Shown: positions 44,756 to 54,279, counted from the stretch's first letter. The stretch: 64,000 nt of DNA from Bacteroidota bacterium (GCA_022562275.1 JADFPP010000001.1:1-64000), one strand, 5' to 3'. Notes: generated by a model from the letters alone, not told the origin. A program made the numbers and translations.

Positions 44756-45435
44756 AAATATTCCTCCCAAATTTTATAAAGCTGGTAAGTAGCATAAATA
44801 TCTCTTGAACAGTAAGTAGCGATGTCTTTTAATCGACCTGCTTCGTACAGGTTTCTTACTTCCATTCCGGATATTTCCTTTGTTTTTGGTGATTCAATAC
44901 CAAATGCGTTACAGTAAAAATCCAGATTGAATTTTCTTGTTAATCCATAAAAGGTGAATTGTTCAAGAAGATCAATGTGAAATTTTTTATCGTACCTGCT
45001 CTTAATCAGATTTTTACTCGGCTTTACTTTCAACATTGCAGAGCGTATCATCAAAAAGGGTATATCAAAATTTCTTCCGTTAAAAGTTACAACCTGATCG
45101 GTTACCTTTACAATTTTCCAAAATGATTTTAACATCTCCGGTTCGGTTAATCCTTTATAATGAACTTGCTCATCTTCAGAAGACCATTCCTCAGACTTAT
45201 CACTTTCATAATAAACAAAGGATTTACTTTTATCTATATCATAAATACCGATCGCAATACACTTTGCTGTTAACGGATATAAACTTGTATAACGGATCGC
45301 CTGATCAGTTTGTTCCTGTTTTTTACCAGGATCAGTTTCCTTTTCGGCGTAGCGCAACAGATATTCCTGCTGGCTTTCGGAGAGTGATTCAAAAGGATAT
45401 GCACAGGTTTCGATATCCAGAACTATTTTTCGCAT
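44749..45435 (-). CDS. Predicted 3'-5' exonuclease, RNase H-like (DEDD type)
   Basis: A 228-residue protein with the DEDD exonuclease residues: VLDIETCAYPF (DxE), VVTFNGRNFDIPFLMIRS (middle D) and the C-terminal YCSRDIYATYQLYKIW (tyrosine-type motif III: Y...D). It lacks polymerase or binding domains, as in the YprB/PolB-exonuclease-like group. The likely role is DNA or RNA 3'-end trimming in the cytoplasm. It starts at ATG 45435. Confidence 0.8.
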   Translation of the reverse strand: MRKIVLDIETCAYPFESLSESQQEYLLRYAEKETDPGKKQEQTDQAIRYTSLYPLTAKCIAIGIYDIDKSKSFVYYESDKSEEWSSEDEQVHYKGLTEPEMLKSFWKIVKVTDQVVTFNGRNFDIPFLMIRSAMLKVKPSKNLIKSRYDKKFHIDLLEQFTFYGLTRKFNLDFYCNAFGIESPKTKEISGMEVRNLYEAGRLKDIATYCSRDIYATYQLYKIWEEYLN

Positions 45436-45463
45436 AAAAACATCTGAACTTATTAATTAATAT

Positions 45464-45922
45464 TTATGGTCTTAATATCTTTACTGAAGGTTCAAATGTT
45501 TTTACTTTCTCTATAACCTCATCTGATATTGGAGAAGATTTTTTCGAAACAGGATTAACATGAACTGAAACTCCGCCACCTTCAGCAATTATTTTTTTGG
45601 ATTTCGAATTTTCAACAATATGTTCAAATCCGAAACTTGAATGTTTAATATAGGATATTCTTGTATAAATATTAAGATCATCATCAAAAAAAGCGGGTTT
45701 AAGATAATTTATTTCGTTATGAACCATATAATACAAACTCTCTTCGGAAAAGATATTATCATCAGGCAATAATCCCGCATCCTTTGCATATTGGATTCTC
45801 GCCTGTTCAAAATAAGTGAAGTAAACAGCATTGTTCACAATATGCAGCATATCAACTTCGTTAAATTTTACTTTTACTTTATAGATGTGATGAAAATCTG
45901 ATATGTTTTTAGTTATCTGCAA
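45464..45922 (-). CDS. Acyl-CoA thioesterase, 4HBT family
   Basis: A 152-residue hot-dog-fold protein. The conserved NEVDMLHIVNNAVYFTYFEQ stretch carries the catalytic-type aspartate (in place of the D in DxxGHxNN). Members hydrolyse acyl-CoA or acyl-ACP thioesters. It ends with ILRP. It is one of two 4HBT genes in the window, the other being at 57890. Specific substrate is not evident. Confidence 0.82.
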   Translation of the reverse strand: MQITKNISDFHHIYKVKVKFNEVDMLHIVNNAVYFTYFEQARIQYAKDAGLLPDDNIFSEESLYYMVHNEINYLKPAFFDDDLNIYTRISYIKHSSFGFEHIVENSKSKKIIAEGGGVSVHVNPVSKKSSPISDEVIEKVKTFEPSVKILRP

Positions 45923-46014
45923 AGATTAATTGATTATTCTTTAATTACGATTTATAATTTTCTGTGGATGTTTATTATTTATAGAATGATTTAAAACAAA
46001 GATAACTTTAATTG

Positions 46015-46100
46015 TCATTCAGCAGGAATCTTTTTAACATATTGTACATCTTATTTTTTTATGTTTTCCATTGCAAAAACTAGTTTCATTCTGAATGAAA
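46015..46100. repeat. GTCATTCAG-type repeat
   Basis: GTCATTCAGCAGGAATC near 46015 and CATTCTGAATGAAAGATG near 46088 face each other and match the family seen near 7409-7492. No gene is visible in the 188-base gap between the thioesterase and dehydrogenase genes. Confidence 0.5.
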
Positions 46101-46110
46101 GATGCTTGCG

Positions 46111-46998
46111 TCAACTTCCTTTTGCTTTCTTTACCATCTTTTCAATTTCATCCCACATTTCCTGCGGAACCATTTCAAGCATGTTAAACTGTCCTGCACC
46201 CTTTAACCATTCACCGCCATCGATAGTGATAACTTCACCATTTATGTATGCAGAAAAATCAGAAACCAGGTAAGCCGCTAAGTTTGCAAGTTCCTGGTGT
46301 TCACCAACTCTTTTTAATGGAACTTTTTTTGCAAGATCGAATTTATCTTTCATATTTCCAGGGAGTAATCTATCCCAGGCACCTTTTGTGGGAAATGGTC
46401 CAGGTGCAATTGCGTTAAATCTTATTCTATATTTTGCCCACTCAACTGCAAGCGAGCGGGTTAATGCCAACACCCCGGCTTTTGCTGCGGCGGATGGAAC
46501 CACGTAAGCAGAACCTGTAAAAGCATACGTGGTAACAATATTTAAAACAGTTGCTTTCTGTTTTTCTTTAATCCAATGCTTCCCGAATGCAAGTGTGCAG
46601 TTGTAAGTTCCTTTCAACACAATATTTATAATTACATCAAAAGCACGATGGGAAAGACGTTCGGTTGGACTTATAAAATTTCCCGCAGCATTATTCAAAA
46701 GCACATCAACTCTACCAAATTTATCAATGGATGTTTTTAACAAATTTTCTACCGAACTATAATCAGTTACATCACATTGAACAGGCAGGACATTTCCATC
46801 ACAACTTTCTGATAATTCTTTTGCAGTTACTTCAAGTACATCCATCTTTCTGCTTGCAATAATAAGATCGGCACCAAGTTCGACAAAGTATTTTCCCATC
46901 GCTTTGCCGAGTCCTGTACCGCCGCCCGTTATAACAATTACTTTATCTTTAAGTGAATCTTCCCTTAACATTGGATGGTTGTAAGAGTGTTGTGACAT
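46111..46998 (-). CDS. Short-chain dehydrogenase, 2,4-dienoyl-CoA reductase-like
   Basis: A 295-residue SDR with the NADPH-binding VIVITGGGTGLGKAMGKYF start (residues about 20-40) and VLLNNAAGNFISPTERLS near 105. The remainder (YAFTGSAYVVPSAAAKAGVL and FNAIAPGPFPTKGAWDRL) resembles peroxisomal or bacterial 2,4-dienoyl-CoA reductase, which helps degrade unsaturated fatty acids. Nearby beta-oxidation genes fit that role. The active-site tyrosine of classic SDRs is not in the usual YxxxK form, as in the dienoyl-CoA reductase group. Confidence 0.78.
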   Translation of the reverse strand: MSQHSYNHPMLREDSLKDKVIVITGGGTGLGKAMGKYFVELGADLIIASRKMDVLEVTAKELSESCDGNVLPVQCDVTDYSSVENLLKTSIDKFGRVDVLLNNAAGNFISPTERLSHRAFDVIINIVLKGTYNCTLAFGKHWIKEKQKATVLNIVTTYAFTGSAYVVPSAAAKAGVLALTRSLAVEWAKYRIRFNAIAPGPFPTKGAWDRLLPGNMKDKFDLAKKVPLKRVGEHQELANLAAYLVSDFSAYINGEVITIDGGEWLKGAGQFNMLEMVPQEMWDEIEKMVKKAKGS

Positions 46999-47194
46999 AA
47001 CTTCCTATGGTTTAATCAGGGTAATTTTCTAACTATGCTGGCTTATTAAACTTATTGATAATTTTTTGTTTGTTAATACTTAAAGGTTTGATTTACGTAA
47101 TAAACATAGAGTAACTTAATCTATATTCGTTATAAATGCAACGAGTTTTGCGATACGTCATCCGTAATTTAAAAAAAGATTGTATCTTTAAAAT

Positions 47195-47491
47195 ATGAAA
47201 GATGAACCGCTAAAAAATAAAAGTCTCTTTTGGGATATTGATATCAATATGCTGGATTATGATAAGCACACCAGGTTCATAATCGAACGTGTCTTATTAA
47301 AAGGTGATTTGCCGGACTGGTTTGAACTAAAAAAAATATACGGGATAGAACGAATTAAAAAAGAAATTTTGCAAATAAGATATCTTGATAAAAAAACTTT
47401 ATCATTTTTAAGTTTAATTTTTGATATACCAAAAGAAAAATTCAGATGTTACAATATAAAGCAATACACCCGGTCATACTGGAATTACTAA
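47195..47491 (+). CDS. Small protein upstream of AbiEii-type toxin (DUF6922-like)
   Basis: A 98-residue protein with LFWDIDINMLDYDKHTRFII and IERVLLKGDLPDWFELKKIY, a pattern I know from small proteins that precede AbiEii/nucleotidyltransferase toxins. It overlaps the next gene by 46 bases. It is likely the antitoxin or partner, but this rests on position and family memory. It has a normal ATG start, and a possible TA..TTT promoter element lies just upstream. It looks intact. Confidence 0.6.
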   Translation: MKDEPLKNKSLFWDIDINMLDYDKHTRFIIERVLLKGDLPDWFELKKIYGIERIKKEILQIRYLDKKTLSFLSLIFDIPKEKFRCYNIKQYTRSYWNY

Positions 47492-48075
47492 AAGATTTAA
47501 TGACCGAACAAATATATAAAGATTTCTTTTTAGTCGGGGGAACAGTAACAGCACTACATTTAGGGCATAGAATTTCTATTGATTTGGATTTATTTTCACA
47601 AAAAAATTTTGATGCCGAAAGATTAAAAAAACATCTCACTGAAAAGTATAATATTTCATCAACAACTACTACTACAAACACTTTAAGTACTTTTATTAAT
47701 TTTAAAGACACCGATATTAAAGTTGAGTTTATCTCTTATAAGTATAAACTTCTTAAACCAATTAAAATTATAGATGGAATCAAACTGTTAGAGTTAGACG
47801 ATTTAATACCGATGTAATTATCTGCAATAGCAGGACGTGGCTCAAAAAAAGATTTTTTCGATATTTATTTTTTACTTAGAATATTTAACCTTTCTAAAAT
47901 GTTAGATTTTTATAAACAAAAATTTGATACCGAAAATTTATTTCATATTCTTAAATGTTTAACTTTTTTTGACGATGCTGAAAACGATCCTGAACCAATC
48001 TTATTAGAAAAAGTAAATTGGGACGAGGTAAAAACCAGAATAATTAAAGAAGTTAATCTTATATTAGAAAAGTAA
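47446..48075 (+). pseudogene. AbiEii/AbiGii-type nucleotidyltransferase toxin, nonsense mutation
   Basis: The first 123 codons (FFLVGGTVTALHLGHRISID, then LDLFSQKNFDAERL and so on, LELDDLIPM) end at TAA 47815-47817. The same frame then continues LSAIAGRGSKKDFFDIYFLL to a natural stop at 48073-48075. In the family the break reads M-K-LSAIAGRGSKKDF, so a single change of a lysine codon to TAA explains it. The full protein would be about 209 residues. The partner gene upstream is still intact. Confidence 0.82.
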
Positions 48076-48109
48076 TTTTTACAGTACTGAACTTTTCAGT
48101 TAACAGAGT

Positions 48110-48150
48110 TTGATGAGGGACTATAGGACATTTGGGACTTTGGGTGGTTG
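48110..48150. repeat. GGGACTTTGGG repeat, outer end of four-helix-bundle gene
   Basis: GATGAGGGACTATAGGACAT, then TTGGGACTTTGGG lies next to the four-helix-bundle relic. An inverted counterpart (AAAGTCTCAAAGTCC, CCCAAAGTCATT) lies at about 48590-48650 on the other side. Such flanking inverted repeats commonly travel with this gene family. Confidence 0.55.
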
Positions 48151-48173
48151 CGATGATGAGAGTTTGCAATTTT

Positions 48174-48545
48174 TTATACTGTCCGGTTTTCTGATTGATT
48201 TTCCATTGTTACCAGTTTTCCAATTATATTATCGTATTCTACAGATAAACGATTCGCTATATTTTTTTCGATATGTTCACATTCAAAAGAAAATTGAAGC
48301 CAGGTTTGTGTTTAAGCACTTTCGCCTTCAGAATCAACTAATTTTGCAATGAAGGATTTTGGATATCTCCTTTTTCTAAATGCTTCCCCAATATTTGCGC
48401 AAACTGATCTTGATGATCTTCTGATTTGATCGGTTAAAGAATATATTTCTTCTTTAGGAAAAGATTTTGAGATCTCGAAAATTTCCATTGCACATTTAAA
48501 TGCCAGTTTATAAACCTCCAATTCACGATGGTCGCGCATCTTCAA
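48174..48545 (-). pseudogene. Four-helix-bundle (23S rRNA IVS-type) protein, nonsense mutation
   Basis: The first 77 residues (RDHRELEVYKLAFKCAMEIF, then EISKSFPKEE and SSRSVCANIGEAFRKRRYPK) match the S23/four-helix-bundle family. They end in GESA followed by TAA (minus strand, near 48312). The same frame continues TQTWLQFSFECEHIEKNIAN to a stop at 48174-48176, giving the usual ~120 residues. A single change of a glutamate codon (GAA to TAA) explains the break. Repeats flank it on both sides. Confidence 0.75.
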
Positions 48546-48574
48546 ATAATCTCCTCCAATATTTATAAATTAAA

Positions 48575-48660
48575 ATACTTAAAATCTCATCTTCCCATAG
48601 ACTTATAGACTCATCATTTCAAAGTCTCAAAGTCCAATTTCCCAAAGTCATTTCCTGCCA
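48575..48660. repeat. Inverted counterpart of the 48110 repeat
   Basis: CATCTTCCCATAGACTTATA and TTTCAAAGTCTCAAAGTCCA, then CCCAAAGTCATT lie upstream of the four-helix-bundle gene. The reverse complement shares GACTTTG/GGACTTT and GATGAG pieces with the repeat at 48110-48150. The two enclose the relic gene like the ends of a mobile or intervening element. Confidence 0.5.
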
Positions 48661-48696
48661 GAGTCTTCAACTATAAATTCCAACCACTATAAAACA

Positions 48697-50490
48697 CTAA
48701 AAGCAATACATATCAGCTTCAATCAGCTTACCGGCAATTTCTCTTCTTAACTTTGTTGTGTTAACAAGTTCGTGCTTTGTAAAGCGTTTTAATCCGAGCA
48801 TCAGCATTTTCAAATCATCGCCTTCGGCAAAAGCAGTTATTGCATGTTTACCGTAAAGATTTATCCTTTCCACTGCATCGCTTATATAAACTCTGGTCAT
48901 ATTGATATATGGCTGCAATTCAGTTTCGCTTTTTAAACCGGAGAGTTTCATTGTTCTTAAGTATGCGGATTCACAAGCAAACACTTCAATCATCATATCT
49001 GTTATGTTCATAATTATTTCTTGCTCATCCTTTAAGTTTTCCATCAGCTTTTGAACTGCACCACCTGCAATAATCAATATCGCCTTTTTAACATTCTGAA
49101 TTGCCTTTAACTCAGCCGCGAGAAGTTCATCTGATTCTTCACCAAATTCCGGGATAGACATTAATTCTTTTTGAACAGCAAGAGCCGCTCCCATAAAATC
49201 AATTCTGCCTTTCATAGAACGCTTAACAAGCATATCAAATGTTAAAAGGCGATTGATCTCATTAGTTCCTTCAAATATTCTGTTTATTCTTGCATCCCGG
49301 TACGCTCTTGCAGCAGGATATTCTTCTGAATAACCATAGCCCCCAAGTACCTGCACTGCTTCATCAACAACGTAATCAAGCATTTCAGAACCATATACTT
49401 TAAGCATTGCACATTCAATAGCGTATTCTTCAGCAGCTTTAAGCGCTGCTTCTTCATACTTCATTCCCTCTCCCTGTAAATACTGAATTTTACTATAGAT
49501 CATATCACTCACTCTAAATGTTGCAGATTCCGCGACAAAAATTCTTGCTGCCTGTTCTGCTAATTTATATTTGATTGCACCAAAATTTGATATCGGCTGA
49601 TTAAATTGTTCCCTTTCGTTTGCATAAGCAATATTCATTGTGGCAATTTTTTTCGCACTGCCGGTTGTCATTGCACATAATTTAAACCTGCCGATGTTAA
49701 GAATATTAAAAGCAATGTAATGTCCTTTACCAATTTCACCTAATATATTTTCAACCGGAACTTTTACGTTATCAAGAAAAAGTGCACGTGTGGATGAACC
49801 TTTAATTCCCAATTTATTTTCTTCTTTACCGCGGTTAAATCCTTCCGAATCGGCATTAATAATAAAGCAGGTAAATTTATCACCATCTACCTGTGCAAAG
49901 GTTATAAGGATATCTGCAAATCCACCGTTGGTAATCCACATCTTTTGTCCGTTAAGAATATAGAACTTACCATCATCTGTTAATGCAGCGGTTGTTTTTG
50001 CAGAAAGTGCATCGGAGCCGGATGTGGGTTCGGTTAAGCAATAAGCTGATTTCAACTCGCCGCTTGCTAATTTGGGAAGATATTTTTTCTTCTGTTCTTC
50101 AGTTCCGTAATAAAGGATTGGAAGCATACCAATTCCGGTATGAGCAGCAAATGCAACACTGAATGAATAGCTTGCACCCATCTCCATTAATAGTGCGGTA
50201 ATTGTATTAAAACTTCCACCGAGTCCGCCATATTCTTCCGGAACGGCAGCACCAAGCAAGCCAAGTTCGCCTGATTTATCCAACAGCGCTACCATTAATC
50301 CTTCTTCCTGTTTATCGATGGCATCTAATTTGGGCAGGATTTCCTTTTCAACAAAATCATTTGCCGCCTCTGCTATCATTCTTTGTTCTTCATTCAACTC
50401 TTCGGGAATGAAAACTGTTTGCGGATCAGTATCTTTTATCAGGAATTCTCCGCCTTTTAATCCAACTTCAGTTTTTGTTTCTTCTAACAT
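48697..50490 (-). CDS. fadE: Acyl-CoA dehydrogenase, FadE type with C-terminal extension
   Basis: A 597-residue flavoprotein that oxidises acyl-CoA to trans-2-enoyl-CoA. Motifs are SAYCLTEPTSGSDALSAKTT with the FAD region near 150, NGQKMWITNGGFADI, and EAVQVLGGYGYSEEYPAARA followed by YRDARINRIFEGTNEINRLL with the catalytic glutamate. The extra C-terminal ~170 residues match the YngJ/FadE (B. subtilis) type. It is the last gene of the ligase-fadN-fadA-fadE run. It starts at ATG 50490. Confidence 0.93.
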   Translation of the reverse strand: MLEETKTEVGLKGGEFLIKDTDPQTVFIPEELNEEQRMIAEAANDFVEKEILPKLDAIDKQEEGLMVALLDKSGELGLLGAAVPEEYGGLGGSFNTITALLMEMGASYSFSVAFAAHTGIGMLPILYYGTEEQKKKYLPKLASGELKSAYCLTEPTSGSDALSAKTTAALTDDGKFYILNGQKMWITNGGFADILITFAQVDGDKFTCFIINADSEGFNRGKEENKLGIKGSSTRALFLDNVKVPVENILGEIGKGHYIAFNILNIGRFKLCAMTTGSAKKIATMNIAYANEREQFNQPISNFGAIKYKLAEQAARIFVAESATFRVSDMIYSKIQYLQGEGMKYEEAALKAAEEYAIECAMLKVYGSEMLDYVVDEAVQVLGGYGYSEEYPAARAYRDARINRIFEGTNEINRLLTFDMLVKRSMKGRIDFMGAALAVQKELMSIPEFGEESDELLAAELKAIQNVKKAILIIAGGAVQKLMENLKDEQEIIMNITDMMIEVFACESAYLRTMKLSGLKSETELQPYINMTRVYISDAVERINLYGKHAITAFAEGDDLKMLMLGLKRFTKHELVNTTKLRREIAGKLIEADMYCF

Positions 50491-50536
50491 TTTACCCGCC
50501 TTTATTTTTAATTATAGAATTTCTTTTTACAATTTT

Positions 50537-51712
50537 TTAGTTTAACAATTCATAAATGCCGGCAACACCTTGTCCACCACCGACACAAGCTGTAACCATT
50601 CCATATTTTTTATTTCTTCGTTTTAACTCGTTAAGAATTTGTACTGATAGCTTTGCGCCTGTACAACCAAGCGGGTGTCCTAATGCTATTGCACCGCCGT
50701 TAACATTTACAACTTCCTGGTTTAATCCGAGTGTACGAATAACAGCTAAAGATTGTGATGCAAATGCTTCGTTCAATTCAATCAGGTCTATATCATCCAA
50801 TTTCATATTTGCTTTTCTTAATGCTTTCGGAACAGCTTCAATCGGACCGATACCCATTAATGTAGGATCGACTCCCGCTAACGCATAAGAAACTAATCTT
50901 GCTATTGGTTTTAAATTAAGTTCTTTCACCATATCTTCAGACATAACCAAAACAAATGCAGCACCATCGGAAGTTTGTGAAGAGTTTCCAGCTGTAACCG
51001 TACCACCTTCGGCAAATACCGGTTTTAATTTTGAAAGAGCTTCAATTGTAGTATCGGTACGCGGTCCTTCATCAACATCTACAACAAACTTACTTACTTT
51101 TCTCTTTCCATTTTCAAGATGAACATCTTCAACTTCAACAGGCACAATCTGATCTTTATAGAATCCTTCTTTCAGTGCATTAAGCGCTTTCATGTGTGAG
51201 TTATATGCAAACTCATCCTGGTCTTCACGCGAAATTTTATATTCCTGTACAACCTTTTCCGCAGTTAAGCCCATTCCCATATAATAACCGGGAAAATCTT
51301 TTGCAGTTGTATAATTCGGGGCAAGTTTCCAGCCGGTCATCGGAACCATAGACATTGATTCGATTCCTCCGGCAATAACGCAATCCATCATACCTGATCG
51401 AATACGTGCAACTGCCATGGAAATGGTCTCAATTCCCGAAGCACAAAATCTGTTTACTGTAACACCGGGAACTTCCATCGGTAAACAATTTAATGCAATC
51501 ATTCTGCCTACCTGAAGTCCTTGTTCAGCTTCAGGGAATGCATTTCCAACTATCAGATCATCAACTCTGTGCGGGTCTAATTCGGGAACAGATTTCAGCA
51601 AATGTTTAATAACGTCAGCGGCTAAATCATCCGGTCTGTAAAAACGAAATCCGCCTTTTTTAGCTTTCGCAACAGCCGTACGATAACCTGTTACTATATA
51701 TGCTTCTTTCAT
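50537..51712 (-). CDS. fadA: Acetyl-CoA C-acyltransferase (thiolase)
   Basis: A 391-residue thiolase that cleaves 3-oxoacyl-CoA. The nucleophile is in VTVNRFCASGIETISMAVAR (C near residue 90). GGAIALGHPLGCTGAKLSVQ and the final CVGGGQGVAGIYE hold the remaining active-site residues (His and Cys). It lies between fadE and fadN with short gaps and is likely translated from a common transcript. Length fits the family. Confidence 0.94.
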   Translation of the reverse strand: MKEAYIVTGYRTAVAKAKKGGFRFYRPDDLAADVIKHLLKSVPELDPHRVDDLIVGNAFPEAEQGLQVGRMIALNCLPMEVPGVTVNRFCASGIETISMAVARIRSGMMDCVIAGGIESMSMVPMTGWKLAPNYTTAKDFPGYYMGMGLTAEKVVQEYKISREDQDEFAYNSHMKALNALKEGFYKDQIVPVEVEDVHLENGKRKVSKFVVDVDEGPRTDTTIEALSKLKPVFAEGGTVTAGNSSQTSDGAAFVLVMSEDMVKELNLKPIARLVSYALAGVDPTLMGIGPIEAVPKALRKANMKLDDIDLIELNEAFASQSLAVIRTLGLNQEVVNVNGGAIALGHPLGCTGAKLSVQILNELKRRNKKYGMVTACVGGGQGVAGIYELLN

Positions 51713-51720
51713 AATTTTAT

Positions 51721-51820
51721 TCTTTTAATTTTATTGAAAATATTTCTTTATTACTCTTATCAATTTTTTCGCAAGCTGAAGCTTGTAGCTACAGTTTGCA
51801 CCTACAGCAAATTTTATTTC
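51721..51820. repeat. AAGCTTG-type hairpin between fadN and fadA
   Basis: CAAGCTGAAGCTTG near 51773 is a palindrome, followed by TAGCTACAG and CACCTACAG. The rest of the 108-base gap is AT-rich. It may act as an mRNA stability or REP-type element between the two genes. Confidence 0.4.
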
Positions 51821-54226
51821 TTAATTGCGTAATGGTTTACCGGTTGTTAGAATACTTTGAATTCTTTCCAAAGTTTTCTTTTCACCAATAAGACTTAAGA
51901 ATGCTTCACGTTCGAGATCAAGTAAATACTGTTCTGAAACTAATGTGCTTGCAGAAAGATCCCCGCCGCTCATTATATAAGCTAATTTTTCAACGATCTT
52001 TTTATCGTGATCGGAAATGTATCTGCCGGCATGAAATGAATATGCTCCAAGAAGCATTACAGATAAAGCTGATCTTCCCAGCACTTTAATATCTTCTCTT
52101 GGAATCGGCTGAGAGTATCCTCTGTCTGCAATATCAATAACAGATTTTTTTGCCTGAGCAATTAAACGGTTTGGATTAACAACAATATTATCTCTTCCTT
52201 TAATAAAAATATTCATATCAAAAGCTTCGTGTGCAGAGGTAGAAACAGTTGCCATAGCAATGTTTAAAAACCGCCATTGCAGCTCTGTCATTTCCACAGC
52301 GTTTTTAATATAACTGTCCGAAGCACGGAGTGTCATTTCTTTCGTGCCGCCGCCGGCAGGAATAATTCCAACACCAACTTCAACTAAACCGATGTATGTT
52401 TCGGCAGAAGCTTCAACTTTATCGGCATGTAAACAAACCTCGCAGCCGCCGCCTAAAGCTAATGCGTGAGGTGCTACCACAACCGGAATGTTTGAATACC
52501 GAATGTGCATTGTCGCTTTCTGAAACTGCCGAACTGCCATATCAATTTCATCGTATTCCTGCTCGGTTGCAAGCATAAACATCATTGCCAGATTTGCACC
52601 GGCTGAAAAATGCTGACCATCGTTTCCGATAATCAATCCTTTAAAATCTTTCTCAGCAATTTCTATTGATTTATTTATTGCCTCTAATATCTCAGAACCG
52701 ATTGAATTCATTTTAGTTTGGAATTCAAGATTCAGAACCCCGTCACCGATATCGTGCAAAGTTGCACCAACATTTTTCCAAACAGGTTTTTTCGAACGAA
52801 TGTTTTCCAGAATTAAAAAATCACTTTTACCGGGAATTTCTTTAAATGAATGAGATGTGATATCATAAAATTGTTTTTTCCCATCTTCGATATTATAAAA
52901 TGAAGTGAAACCTTTATCCAGCATATCGTAAACCCATTGCGCTGGTTTAAGATTTTCTTCTTCCATTTTTTTTACCGACTTTTCTAAACCAATTACATCC
53001 CATGTTTCAAAAGGTCCGAGTTCCCAACCAAATCCAGCTCGTATTGCGTCATCAATCCTATAAATCTCATCAGATATTTCAGGAATTCGATTTGAAGAAT
53101 ATTGAAATATCATGAAATTAAGTGTCTTCAGAAATTCGCCTGCTTTATCTTTTGAAAGAACAAGTGCTTTAAGACGTTCACGTAAATCATCAATCTGTTT
53201 TGCCGCAGCTACCGATGCAAACTTTGGTTTCTCCGATGGTAGATATTCAAAGGTTTCTGTATTTAGTTCAAGTATTACCCGCTCGCCTTTTTCATCCCTG
53301 GATTTTTTATAAAAACCCTGTCCGGTTTTATCGCCGAGCCAGTTATTCTCTACGAGTTTTTTAACATAATCAGGAATTTCAAATAAATTCCGTGCTTCAT
53401 CATTGGGACAATCTTCGTAAATATTTTCAGCAACTTTTACAAGAGTATCCAAACCTACAACGTCAGCTGTTCTGAATGTAGCAGATTTTGGTTTACCTGT
53501 AAGCGGTCCGGTTAATGAATCGATCTCCTTTATTTTTAGTTTCATCTCAGTCATCAAATTGAAAACTGCCATTATGCTGAAAACACCAATCCTGTTAGCG
53601 ATGAATGCAGGTGTATCTTTGCAAAGTACCGTGGTCTTACCGAGGAACAGATCTCCATAATGCATTAAGAAATCGATAACACTTTGATCTGTTTCAGGTG
53701 ATGGAATGACCTCCATCAATTGCAGGTAGCGCGGAGGATTGAAAAAGTGCACGCCGCAAAAGTGCTTTTGAAAATCTTCACTCCTTCCTTCAAGCATTTT
53801 ATGAATTGGAATGCCGGATGTATTTGTTGTAATTAATGTACCGGGCTTGCGAAACTTCTCAACTTTTTCAAATACAATTTTCTTTATATCTAGATTCTCA
53901 ACTACAACCTCGATTGTCCAATCAACATTTTTAAGCCAATCCATGTTGTCATCAAAGTTTCCGGTTGCAATTCGTGATGAAAAAGACTTACTGTAAAGTG
54001 AATCGGGTTTTGCCTTTAGAATATCTTTAAGATTTTTATCAACAATCCGGTTTCTAACTGCTTTATCCTCAAGAGTTAAACCCTTTTTCTGTTCCTCTTC
54101 GGTTAACTCTTTCGGTACGATATCTAATAAATACACTTTGCAGCCAATGTTTGCAAAGTGGGCAGCGATTCGTGAACCCATTACACCCGAACCCAAAACC
54201 GCGACTTCTTTAATTATTCTTTTCAT
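51821..54226 (-). CDS. fadN: 3-hydroxyacyl-CoA dehydrogenase/enoyl-CoA hydratase fusion (FadN type)
   Basis: An 801-residue bifunctional beta-oxidation protein. The NAD-binding domain comes first (VLGSGVMGSRIAAHFANIGC at residue about 10, CGVHFFNPPRYLQLMEVI near 155, FIANRIGVFS). The crotonase-like hydratase domain follows (FKGLIIGNDGQHFSAGANLA near 545 and GGGCEVCLHADKVEASAETY). This order is that of FadN of Bacillus subtilis (YusL) and is opposite to E. coli FadB. The fadN-fadA-fadE order also matches that operon. It starts at ATG 54226. Confidence 0.93.
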   Translation of the reverse strand: MKRIIKEVAVLGSGVMGSRIAAHFANIGCKVYLLDIVPKELTEEEQKKGLTLEDKAVRNRIVDKNLKDILKAKPDSLYSKSFSSRIATGNFDDNMDWLKNVDWTIEVVVENLDIKKIVFEKVEKFRKPGTLITTNTSGIPIHKMLEGRSEDFQKHFCGVHFFNPPRYLQLMEVIPSPETDQSVIDFLMHYGDLFLGKTTVLCKDTPAFIANRIGVFSIMAVFNLMTEMKLKIKEIDSLTGPLTGKPKSATFRTADVVGLDTLVKVAENIYEDCPNDEARNLFEIPDYVKKLVENNWLGDKTGQGFYKKSRDEKGERVILELNTETFEYLPSEKPKFASVAAAKQIDDLRERLKALVLSKDKAGEFLKTLNFMIFQYSSNRIPEISDEIYRIDDAIRAGFGWELGPFETWDVIGLEKSVKKMEEENLKPAQWVYDMLDKGFTSFYNIEDGKKQFYDITSHSFKEIPGKSDFLILENIRSKKPVWKNVGATLHDIGDGVLNLEFQTKMNSIGSEILEAINKSIEIAEKDFKGLIIGNDGQHFSAGANLAMMFMLATEQEYDEIDMAVRQFQKATMHIRYSNIPVVVAPHALALGGGCEVCLHADKVEASAETYIGLVEVGVGIIPAGGGTKEMTLRASDSYIKNAVEMTELQWRFLNIAMATVSTSAHEAFDMNIFIKGRDNIVVNPNRLIAQAKKSVIDIADRGYSQPIPREDIKVLGRSALSVMLLGAYSFHAGRYISDHDKKIVEKLAYIMSGGDLSASTLVSEQYLLDLEREAFLSLIGEKKTLERIQSILTTGKPLRN

Positions 54227-54279
54227 ATTTTTTGTTGTTTTTTTGATTAATAAATAACTCCCTGATTGAAAAACTATTT

